DNA of 5,705 bases. It comes from Candidatus Zixiibacteriota bacterium (GTDB lineage: Bacteria > Zixibacteria > MSB-5A5 > GN15 > FEB-12). The notes below the pieces were generated by a model that was not told the DNA's origin, did not search any database, and saw only the letters and a list, made by a program, of their open reading frames with translations. This document shows, piece after piece, positions 1 to 4,825 of the stretch (position 1 is the stretch's first letter; every line of letters starts with the position of its first letter). The position numbers and the translations under genes are program-made. The stretch lies in NCBI GenBank assembly GCA_029932795.1, contig JAOZPL010000144.1, positions 1 to 5,705 on the forward strand, in the 5' to 3' direction.

Positions 1-2
1 TC

Positions 3-104
3 GAAGACCTGCTGGAGAACTGGATCAAGATCAAGCGGGAAGAAGTGACCGAGATTCGGGTACGACCAACACCGTTCGAGTTCGAAATGTATTATGATGC
101 GTAG
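3..104 (+). CDS. glnA: Glutamine synthetase type I, C-terminal fragment
   Basis: Only the last 33 codons are in the window; the gene enters from the left edge and ends at the TAG at 102-104. The translation contains ENWIKIKREEVTEIRVRP and ends FEFEMYYDA. This matches the C-terminus of GSI-type glutamine synthetases, which typically read R-x-R/T-P-x-P-x-E-F-x-x-Y-Y (E. coli ends HPVEFELYYSV). The enzyme makes glutamine from glutamate, ammonia and ATP in the cytoplasm and is the main route of ammonium assimilation. The adenylylation loop and active site lie outside the window, so the subtype and regulation cannot be judged. It converges with the SDR gene on the other strand. The family call rests on a short but characteristic tail. 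Confidence 0.82.
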   Translation, partial: EDLLENWIKIKREEVTEIRVRPTPFEFEMYYDA

Positions 105-135
105 GCTGGGCGCGGCATGGCTTTGGTAAGCAGAT

Positions 136-180
136 TTCAGATGGGGTACAGTTAGCGGTACACCAAGACTGCGATCTGAA
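136..180. repeat. Inverted repeat between convergent genes
   Basis: TTCAGAT (136-142) is perfectly complementary to ATCTGAA (174-180). Inside it, GGGTAC (144-149) can pair with GTACaCC (158-164) with one bulged A, leaving an 8-base loop. It lies in the 83-base gap where glnA and the SDR gene converge, the usual place for a bidirectional terminator. There is no T-tract on either side, so a classical intrinsic terminator is not supported. It is the only structure seen in this gap. Confidence 0.4.
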
Positions 181-187
181 CAATCAC

Positions 188-949
188 CTAGTCCTCCTTG
201 TGTATAACCATGGCTGAGGCTTGCGCGTTGGGCAGGATGATCAAATCGGCTACCTGGACATGCTCCGGCCGTGACGCCACCCAGACGATGGTCTCGGCGA
301 TATCGGCGCCAGTAAGAGGTACTATGCCCTTATAGACCTTTTTAGCTTGTTCACTGTCACCGGAAAACCGGACGAGAGAGAATTCTGTTTCAACCATCCC
401 GGGGTCAATGCCTGACACCCGGATTGGCGTGTCCACGAGGTCAATCCTCATCCCTGTCGTCAACGCCGCCACCCCATGCTTGGTGGCGCAGTAGACATTA
501 CCATTGGGGTAAACTTCGTGTCCGGCGATAGAGCCGATGTTGATGATGTGGCCTCGTCCTCGGTGGACCATGCCGGGGATGACCGCCCGACTCACGTAAA
601 GCAGCCCTTTCAGGTTGGTGTCAATCATCTCTTCCCAATGCACGTGGTCCCCCTCGTGGAGCTTGCTGAGACCCCTGGCCAGCCCGGCGTTATTGACCAG
701 AATGTCAATATCCTTCCATTCATCGGGGAGGCCAGCTATTGCTGTTTCTACCGCTTCCCGGTCACGGACATCCAGTTGGAGCAGGTGGCAGTCAGTCTTG
801 AGATTGGAAGCCAGCTTTTTCAAACGGTCAATCCGCCGGGCGGCCAGGATGAGCCGCGCTCCGGCATTGGAGAACTTGCCGGCAGAGGCATCACCAATCC
901 CGGACGAGGCTCCAGTGATCAGCACGATTCTGTTGCGTAAAGGTTCCAT
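188..949 (-). CDS. SDR family NADP-dependent oxidoreductase, YdfG-like
   Basis: This is a 253-residue classical short-chain dehydrogenase/reductase with a Rossmann fold. Visible motifs are TGASSGIG at residues 12-19 (cofactor binding), Arg38-Arg39 after the second strand (favours NADP(H)), Asp60-Val61, NNAG at 86-89, and a complete catalytic tetrad Asn112, Ser140, Tyr153 and Lys157 (YCATK). PG at 183-184 follows. Stretches such as IDILVNNAGLA, MIDTNLKGL, GHIINIGS and VRFSGD closely resemble E. coli YdfG and yeast YMR226C, which oxidise 3-hydroxy acids (L-allo-threonine, serine, 3-hydroxypropionate) and reduce malonic semialdehyde. The length fits (YdfG has 248). The ATG is preceded six bases away by AGAGGGA. 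It is transcribed alone, convergent with glnA. The family is certain; the substrate is inferred from similarity. Confidence 0.94.
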   Translation of the reverse strand: MEPLRNRIVLITGASSGIGDASAGKFSNAGARLILAARRIDRLKKLASNLKTDCHLLQLDVRDREAVETAIAGLPDEWKDIDILVNNAGLARGLSKLHEGDHVHWEEMIDTNLKGLLYVSRAVIPGMVHRGRGHIINIGSIAGHEVYPNGNVYCATKHGVAALTTGMRIDLVDTPIRVSGIDPGMVETEFSLVRFSGDSEQAKKVYKGIVPLTGADIAETIVWVASRPEHVQVADLIILPNAQASAMVIHKED

Positions 950-955
950 GTACGT

Positions 956-962
956 TCCCTCT
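956..962 (-). promoter_or_regulatory. Ribosome binding site of the SDR gene
   Basis: On the minus strand AGAGGGA lies six bases before the ATG at 949-947, which supports that start. Confidence 0.6.
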
Positions 963-980
963 GATCTGTAGCGTGGTTAC

Positions 981-1009
981 AATCTATTAGCTGAGCTTTA
1001 TGAAGTCAA
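981..1009 (-). promoter_or_regulatory. Sigma70-type promoter for the SDR gene
   Basis: On the minus strand TTGACT (1009-1004, 5 of 6 match to the -35 consensus) is followed after exactly 17 bases by TAGATT (986-981, 4 of 6 match to the -10 consensus). Transcription would start near 974, about 25 bases before the ATG, leaving room for the ribosome binding site. Position, spacing and orientation all agree with a promoter for this single-gene unit. Confidence 0.6.
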
Positions 1010-1279
1010 ACACCTCGTCACGGTGGTCCATCTTTGGCACAGGTGTTCATTTTTTGCACATCTTCCGAATAGCATTTCGACCAGACCCTGATGGTAATGC
1101 CCTATTCTCTGCACAGAATCTGCAACCCCGGCTTCATTTCCGTTCGGACTGCGGCCCGTAAGTCATTGTCAATGCATAAGGAGACATTATCTGCCCCGGC
1201 CTTTCTTCGCTGCCTTTGCTCGGCACGCAATCTGCAATAATGCGCAGCGTGGAATTATAGTCTAAATCATTCGCCGGCT

Positions 1280-1324
1280 CCGCCCGATAATCAGTTTGGA
1301 CTTTGCTATCCGCCTGTCGGGCGG
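1280..1324. repeat. Competing GC-rich hairpins
   Basis: CCGCC (1310-1314) and GGCGG (1320-1324) form a 5-bp stem around the loop TGTCG. The same 3' arm, read as TCGGGCGG (1317-1324), is also complementary over 8 bp to CCGCCCGA (1280-1287). The two pairings exclude each other. They end 11 bases before the ribosome binding site of the 46-codon ORF. This could be a REP-like element or part of that ORF's leader; chance is not excluded. Confidence 0.35.
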
Positions 1325-1335
1325 GATCGGACTAC

Positions 1336-1342
1336 GAAGGGA
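1336..1342 (+). promoter_or_regulatory. Ribosome binding site of the 46-codon ORF
   Basis: GAAGGGA ends six bases before the ATG at 1349. It is the main reason to take this short ORF seriously. Confidence 0.45.
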
Positions 1343-1348
1343 CAGGCG

Positions 1349-1489
1349 ATGGCAAAGAACAAGAGAAAAGAGGTTGTGCTGCCCAGAAAGACATATTGGC
1401 ATCTATACAGCCTGCAGAGCATTCATTCGGAGAAACTGATCAAGATTGTAAACAAAATCCTAAAGCGAGAATACTTGCTTATCAAGTAG
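1349..1489 (+). CDS. Small basic hypothetical protein, 46 aa
   Basis: A short ORF from ATG (1349) to TAG (1487-1489). The product starts MAKNKRKEVVLPRKTYWHLY and ends REYLLIK; it is strongly basic (many Lys and Arg) and has no membrane segment. The middle and C-terminal part (residues about 16-45) could form one or two amphipathic helices rich in Ile, Leu, Lys and His. GAAGGGA lies six bases upstream, an ideal spacing. I do not recognise the family. The composition would suit a nucleic-acid-binding peptide or a remnant of a larger gene, but that is a guess. A different frame across the same bases is open to 1605, but it has no ribosome binding site and reads like noise. A weak hairpin overlaps the stop codon. 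Confidence 0.45.
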   Translation: MAKNKRKEVVLPRKTYWHLYSLQSIHSEKLIKIVNKILKREYLLIK

Positions 1490-1502
1490 CCGGGTCTTTT
1501 TT
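1472..1502 (+). terminator. Weak possible terminator after the 46-codon ORF
   Basis: TACTTG (1472-1477) pairs with CAAGTA (1483-1488) around a 5-base loop, and a run of six T follows at 1497-1502. The stem is short and AT-rich and the T-run starts eight bases after it, so this is not a classical intrinsic terminator. Confidence 0.2.
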
Positions 1503-1503
1503 C

Positions 1504-1532
1504 TTGACACTTAGAGCCGTCCGGTTTAGTTT
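1504..1532 (+). promoter_or_regulatory. Candidate promoter for the M23 peptidase gene
   Basis: A perfect -35 box TTGACA (1504-1509) is followed after 17 bases by TAGTTT (1527-1532), a weak -10 box with 3 of 6 matches. The start of transcription would be near 1539, giving a leader of about 65 bases before the ATG at 1605. The consensus -35 and correct spacing support it; the poor -10 keeps confidence moderate. Confidence 0.4.
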
Positions 1533-1604
1533 GGAATTCGTTTCCCGGCCAGAGGTCTTGTTGTGCCGGAGTTTTTTGTTGGGTAAGTTAGCTGATTGTT
1601 GGTG

Positions 1605-2507
1605 ATGTTTAAGAAAAAACTGACATTCATAGTGGTCCCGGATTCAACTGGTTACTCCAGGGAGCTTTCGCTGCCGGTGGCCTTGCTCTACTTTGGCGCC
1701 GCTTTTGTTTTCACCCTTCTATTCCTCTGTTTCTTGCTGGCAGCCGAGTTCTTTGGTGAGCGGGTGGATACCGAAGAACTGGACAGGTTGCAGGCGGAAA
1801 ACGAGCAACTGGCGGAAAAATATGAGCAGGTCCGCTGGAGTCTGGCTGAGACTGATACTCGGTACCAGGAGTTGGTGCAGAAGGAAATCGCCCTCAGGAC
1901 CATGTTTGATCTTCCCGAGATCAGCAGTGACGAGCGGCAGTTAGGTATTGGTGGTCCGGCGCCGCCTCTGTTGGTCTCGTTGACAGAAGCGGAAAAAGAG
2001 GCTTACACCACCGAGGTAAAGGTTGATTGGCTGCTCCGGCTTTCCAAGTTTGAACTGGAGAAATTCGCTGAGGTGGAAGAGGCGCTCGTGGGTCTCAAAG
2101 ACCGGCTTGACCACACGCCATCAATCTGGCCGACCAAGGGGTGGTATTCGCGCGGTTTCGGAATGAAAAACGATCCCTTCACCGGCCTTCTGCAGCTTCA
2201 TCGTGGAATCGACATCGCCAACCATACCGGGACGCCGGTAATCGCTACTGCTGACGGCCGGGTGAAAAGCACCGGCAAATACCGCCGCATGGGCAAGATG
2301 CTGGTTGTTGACCACGGTTACGGCTTTGTTACCCGCTATGGACACCTTTCCAAGTTTGCCGTTAAACGGGGGCAGAAGATCAAGCGGGGGGATGTTATCG
2401 GCTACATGGGTAACACTGGCTACTCAACCGGCCCGCATCTTCACTACGAAGTCTGGAGAAACGGGAAAGTCCTCAATCCCCGCAACTTTATCCTTAACGA
2501 TATGTAG
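1605..2507 (+). CDS. Membrane-anchored M23 family metallopeptidase
   Basis: A 300-residue peptidoglycan endopeptidase of the LytM/M23 family, or a catalytically active relative of cell-division factors such as EnvC/NlpD. A short basic N-terminus (MFKKK) precedes one membrane helix at about residues 24-47, so the rest faces the periplasm or outer surface. A Glu/Gln-rich coiled coil spans about 55-95, then a linker, then the M23 domain from about 175. Zinc and catalytic residues are all present: His199 and Asp203 (HxxxD in LHRGIDIA), His247 (YGHLS), and His278 with His280 (HLH). It is therefore probably an active enzyme cleaving peptide cross-links. In-frame TTG and GTG codons occur 3-9 bases upstream; ATG is preferred because MFKKKLTF resembles starts of this protein type. 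No strong ribosome binding site is visible. Confidence 0.92.
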   Translation: MFKKKLTFIVVPDSTGYSRELSLPVALLYFGAAFVFTLLFLCFLLAAEFFGERVDTEELDRLQAENEQLAEKYEQVRWSLAETDTRYQELVQKEIALRTMFDLPEISSDERQLGIGGPAPPLLVSLTEAEKEAYTTEVKVDWLLRLSKFELEKFAEVEEALVGLKDRLDHTPSIWPTKGWYSRGFGMKNDPFTGLLQLHRGIDIANHTGTPVIATADGRVKSTGKYRRMGKMLVVDHGYGFVTRYGHLSKFAVKRGQKIKRGDVIGYMGNTGYSTGPHLHYEVWRNGKVLNPRNFILNDM

Positions 2508-2835
2508 ACTTCCGTGATAAGGCTGGCATCCCCCGTGTTATGGGGCTGGCCCGTACCGTTGATTTGCCTCTGTCCAGGATTACCTCCACTTTGTAATTGA
2601 AAACAGATTGATTGGCTATGGTTTTGATGAGCCTTTCCTCACTCTTTGTGGTCACGAACTCATTCCGGCTGGGTAGGCTGGAATTGCAGTTGCTCTCCGA
2701 ACTCAAGCCTGTTTGGGTCCGGCAGGCGAAACTTTCCTTATCATCAATTCGTAGCTAATAGCAGTAACTTGCGGACAGGAAACTGGTAGTAAGGGAAAAG
2801 CAGTTCTTATCACAGTACTCGTAATCTTTCTTCTG

Positions 2836-3051
2836 TTGTTTCTGTTAGGCGGGGGATTGGGGATAGGCTTCGGTGTTCTAGGCGGTATGATAGGCCTGGT
2901 GACCGGTGTTTTCGGCGCCGTCGTGGGGCTTGCAGCCGGGTTGTTCGGGGCCGTGTTTGGTATAGCTGCCACTCTCTTCGGTTTAGCAATACCCTTGATT
3001 CCGGTGATCCTGATAATCGCTGGGATCATCTGGCTTGTCAAAGCTGTCTGA
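2836..3051 (+). CDS. Small glycine-rich hydrophobic membrane protein with 11-residue repeats
   Basis: As annotated from TTG the product has 71 residues, nearly all Gly, Ala, Val, Leu, Ile and Phe, ending in WLVKAV before TGA. Residues 13-56 contain four units of 11 residues patterned G-[VL]-[LF]-G-x-x-x-G-[LI]-x-[AT], a glycine face suited to tight helix packing in a membrane. The last helix (about 51-68) is a plain membrane segment. The reading frame is open upstream to a TAG at 2752-2754 and encodes SKGKAVLITVLVIFLLLFLL just before and across the TTG. This looks like a normal charged N-terminus plus first membrane helix, but no ATG, GTG or TTG exists there. The true start may thus be lost or non-canonical. 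No ribosome binding site precedes the TTG. I do not recognise the family and assign no function. Confidence 0.5.
   Translation: MFLLGGGLGIGFGVLGGMIGLVTGVFGAVVGLAAGLFGAVFGIAATLFGLAIPLIPVILIIAGIIWLVKAV
2872..3003 (+). repeat. Four tandem 33-base (11-residue) coding repeats
   Basis: The units begin at 2872, 2905, 2938 and 2971 and read GVLGGMIGLVT, GVFGAVVGLAA, GLFGAVFGIAA and TLFGLAIPLIP. The protein pattern is clear while the DNA has diverged at third positions, so the repeat is old or kept by selection on the protein. The last unit is degenerate. An 11-residue period equals three helical turns, which places the glycines on one face of a helix. Confidence 0.65.
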
Positions 3052-3174
3052 GCCGCCTGGTCACACCTAAGGCATGCAGAGCAACTACCTTTCTGTATAT
3101 GCACCGGGCACCTTATCTCCTTGACTTTCCCGTCTAATGTATTACTTTTGGACGCTCTGGCCCGGGTATGGGCT

Positions 3175-3178
3175 GGAG
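3175..3178 (+). promoter_or_regulatory. Ribosome binding site that fixes the pth start
   Basis: GGAG lies six bases before the ATG at 3185. The alternative in-frame ATG at 3137 has no such site and would add 16 residues that do not belong to the family. Confidence 0.65.
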
Positions 3179-3184
3179 TGTAGT

Positions 3185-3772
3185 ATGATCTCGCTTATCG
3201 CTGGTTTGGGTAATGTTGGTGAGGGCTACCGGGGAACCCGCCACAATGTCGGCTTTGAAACGGTCGACCTGGTGGCGCGGGAACTGAGCGCCAGAGCCCA
3301 GCCGGAGCGAGAGTATTACGAGTGGGCGGTCGCCGAAAGAGAGACAGGCCGGGTAATACTGGCCAAACCGACCACTCTGGTTAATCGGTCCGGCGACGCC
3401 ATGCGTCTTCTGCTTGAAGACACCGGGCTGGAGTTGCACCAGGTGCTGGTGGTAGTCGATGATTTCAACCTGCCCCTGGGTGTGATTCGGATTCGTGCTG
3501 GTGGTTCCGACGGTGGCCACCGGGGCTTGGCTTCGTTGATCGAGGCATTGGGAACAGAGGCTTTCGCGCGTCTCCGTTTGGGAATCGGGCCGGTTGCCGA
3601 TAATATGGAAGCGGTTGATTTTGTCCTTGGCCGTTTCAGCCCGGGTGAACTCGACAGAGTCCGGGAGATGATTGAGAAAGCTGCCGGAGCAGCTATATTT
3701 GCTAGCAATCATCGTCTTGAGGAGACGATGTACAGATATAACAGTAACCCTGCTCCGCTGGATAAAGACTAA
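3185..3772 (+). CDS. pth: Peptidyl-tRNA hydrolase
   Basis: A 195-residue bacterial Pth, close to the E. coli length of 194. It cleaves the ester bond of peptidyl-tRNAs released from stalled ribosomes, recycling tRNA in the cytoplasm. The start MISLIAGLGNVG and the signature Y-x-x-T-R-H-N-V-G-F supply Asn10 and the catalytic His20. Asn67 lies in KPTTLVNRSG, Asp92 in VVVDDFNLPLG (equivalent of E. coli Asp93), and GGSDGGHRGL at 107-115 is the glycine-rich loop. In that loop Arg113 stands where E. coli has Asn114 (GHNG), a substrate-contacting position. The C-terminal lid helix (about 152-176) follows. ATG at 3185 is chosen over the upstream 3137 ATG because of its ribosome binding site and because the family begins at this point. 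It leads the rpsF-rpsR cluster, with a 53-base gap to rpsF. Confidence 0.95.
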   Translation: MISLIAGLGNVGEGYRGTRHNVGFETVDLVARELSARAQPEREYYEWAVAERETGRVILAKPTTLVNRSGDAMRLLLEDTGLELHQVLVVVDDFNLPLGVIRIRAGGSDGGHRGLASLIEALGTEAFARLRLGIGPVADNMEAVDFVLGRFSPGELDRVREMIEKAAGAAIFASNHRLEETMYRYNSNPAPLDKD

Positions 3773-3825
3773 GGGCCGGCGGGGCCGTTTGAACTCGTAA
3801 CCAACGTCCGCAGGGAGGATTCTTA
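3773..3825 (+). promoter_or_regulatory. rpsF leader with hairpin and strong ribosome binding site
   Basis: The 53-base gap contains a GC-rich segment starting at 3775 in which CGGC can pair with GCCG around GGG, and GGGAGGA (3813-3819) ending six bases before the GTG start of rpsF. The strong ribosome binding site decides the GTG start. In several bacteria the S6:S18 complex represses its own operon through an rpsF leader RNA; I could not confirm the known motif here. Confidence 0.45.
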
Positions 3826-4398
3826 GTGAGACTGTACGAGACTACCTTCATTGTCAATTCCCAGGCAGATGATGCCAGCCTTGACCGACAGGTAAAAGCG
3901 ATATCCGACCTTATCAGCAACAATGGCGGTCGGATTATCAGCGAAGATCGGATAGGCACACGTAGGCTGGCTTATCAAATCAAAGGCCTGAGCCAGGGGT
4001 ATTATACCAGTATCATTTTCGAGGGCGCCACCACGCTGCTGCCGATCCTCGACAGGCACTATCGGCTTGAAGAACCGTATATTCGGTATCTTACCATCTT
4101 GTATGAGGGGGATGTCGCCGTTGTTAAAGAGGAAGCAGAAACCACTGCTGAAAAACCGGAAGAGAAGCAAGTTATAGCTGAGGTTGCCGGTGTCGAAGAA
4201 AAGCCGGAGGAAGCCCTGGAGCAGCCTGCCGAGGCTCCGGTGGTTGATGCTGCCGAGGAACCGGTTGTCACCGAGACGGCTTCGCCAATCGAGAACCTGG
4301 TTGGTGCTCCAGAGGAAGAAGAGGCCGAAAAGGGTGAGGTGGAACCCCCTCCACAGGAGCCGGACGTCACACGGTTCGATGATGATGACGAGCTTTAG
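3826..4398 (+). CDS. rpsF: Ribosomal protein bS6 with long acidic C-terminal tail
   Basis: A 190-residue protein starting with GTG. Residues 1 to about 97 form the ferredoxin-like S6 fold: RLYETTFIV (first strand), a helix around 17-32, GGRI, the conserved GTRRLAYQIKG and GYYTSIIFEG, and the end LEEPYIRYLTIL. bS6 binds bS18 and sits on the platform of the 30S subunit. The tail (101-190) is unusual: by hand count 32 Asp/Glu, 6 Lys/Arg and 11 Pro in 90 residues, ending FDDDDEL, with EKPEE occurring twice. Typical bS6 proteins have 95-135 residues, so this tail roughly doubles the core. It is low-complexity and probably disordered. E. coli bS6 also has an acidic C-terminus, which RimK extends with glutamates; whether the tail here plays a like role is a guess. 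It is second in the pth cluster. Confidence 0.94.
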   Translation: MRLYETTFIVNSQADDASLDRQVKAISDLISNNGGRIISEDRIGTRRLAYQIKGLSQGYYTSIIFEGATTLLPILDRHYRLEEPYIRYLTILYEGDVAVVKEEAETTAEKPEEKQVIAEVAGVEEKPEEALEQPAEAPVVDAAEEPVVTETASPIENLVGAPEEEEAEKGEVEPPPQEPDVTRFDDDDEL

Positions 4399-4422
4399 TT
4401 CGATAAGGCCTTGGGGAAGGTT

Positions 4423-4427
4423 GGGAG
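4423..4427 (+). promoter_or_regulatory. Ribosome binding site of the 29-codon ORF
   Basis: GGGAG ends six bases before the ATG at 4434, as good as those of neighbouring ribosomal protein genes. Confidence 0.45.
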
Positions 4428-4433
4428 CGTAAA

Positions 4434-4523
4434 ATGAACCTGCCTCATGTAAACCCGTTATTATCGCCGGCTGACGGAGTTGTGGAGAACAAAAGTCGGC
4501 GTGTTGAGCTTATTCAGGACTGA
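4434..4523 (+). CDS. Possible 29-aa peptide between rpsF and rpsR
   Basis: A short ORF from ATG (4434) to TGA (4521-4523) in the 153-base gap between rpsF and rpsR. It begins MNLPHVNPLL and ends RRVELIQD. GGGAG is well spaced upstream, and 28 bases separate its stop from the rpsR ATG. Many bacteria carry ssb or priB at this position. Some SSB proteins begin with a similar LPN(I/V)N stretch, so this could be the stub of a deleted ssb; the rest shows no clear SSB sequence. It could instead be a translated leader that couples rpsF to rpsR, or a chance ORF. A short stem can form between CGCCG (inside the ORF, near 4467) and CGGCG (near 4498). Confidence 0.35.
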   Translation: MNLPHVNPLLSPADGVVENKSRRVELIQD

Positions 4524-4551
4524 GGAAAAGCTGTAAACAAAGGAAACTCTG

Positions 4552-4782
4552 ATGAACAGTGGCAAGAGAAGAAGAAAGATCTGTCGGTTCTGCGAAAACA
4601 GCATTAACTATATTGATTACAAAGATGAACGGATGATGCGCCGGTTCATTACAGAGCGGGGTAAGATTATCCCACGACGGATTTCCGGTAACTGTGCCCG
4701 GCACCAGCGGAAGCTTACCCAGGCCATCAAACGTGGCCGGCATATGGCAATTCTGGCGTACGCGAGTGAATCTTTCCGTTAG
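4552..4782 (+). CDS. rpsR: Ribosomal protein bS18
   Basis: A 76-residue basic protein, the normal length for bS18. It pairs with bS6 on the 30S platform. Family landmarks are IDYKD at 21-25, the segment RRFITERGKIIPRRISGNCARHQRKLTQAIKRGRHMA in the middle and C-terminal half (residues 30-66), and a C-terminus close to the usual L-L-P-Y pattern (AILAYASESFR). Cys11 and Cys14 (CRFC) with Cys48 and His51 (CARH) form a possible zinc-binding set, so this is a metal-ligand form of bS18 rather than the form lacking these residues. AGGAAA lies about seven bases before the ATG. It follows rpsF after 153 bases with no ssb between, and a membrane protein gene starts 43 bases downstream. Confidence 0.96.
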   Translation: MNSGKRRRKICRFCENSINYIDYKDERMMRRFITERGKIIPRRISGNCARHQRKLTQAIKRGRHMAILAYASESFR

Positions 4783-4825
4783 TGCTACAGTTGAGGCTGT
4801 TCGGAATCCCGACGGCCCCATAAAG

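Larger units (their letters stand above)
1010..1348. other. Intergenic stretch without a convincing gene
   Basis: About 340 bases between the SDR promoter and the 46-codon ORF. I found no RNA gene or intact ORF of note. The minus strand is open from 1254 to a TAG at 1104-1102 (50 codons) and then for 27 more codons to a TGA at 1020-1018, but it lacks a start codon with a ribosome binding site and I recognise no family. A GC-rich structure lies at 1280-1324 and is listed separately. Confidence 0.5.

Noticed and set aside
476..971. Plus-strand ORFs of 154 and 118 codons across the SDR gene
   Set aside because: They lie opposite a gene with all SDR motifs and show no protein family features of their own.
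1117..1238. Two copies of AATCTGCAA about 110 bases apart, seen as a possible direct repeat
   Set aside because: Nine bases twice in an intergenic stretch can occur by chance, and there is no further copy or target-site pattern.
1254..1261. TATAAT-like boxes on both strands
   Set aside because: No acceptable -35 box lies at the proper distance on either strand.
1303..1605. 100-codon plus-strand ORF ahead of the M23 peptidase
   Set aside because: It has no ribosome binding site or recognisable domain, and it overlaps the better supported 46-codon ORF in another frame. Its composition looks like noise.
2526..2552. CCCC/GGGG hairpin after the M23 peptidase gene as a terminator
   Set aside because: The uninterrupted stem is only four pairs and no T-run follows.
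2618..2758. 46-codon plus-strand ORF starting MVLMSLSSLF
   Set aside because: No ribosome binding site precedes it, and neither family nor context supports it.
2703..3104. 133-codon minus-strand ORF opposite the glycine-rich protein
   Set aside because: It is the complement of the GC-rich repeat and gives a Pro/Thr/Asn-rich translation typical of antisense shadow frames, with no domain.
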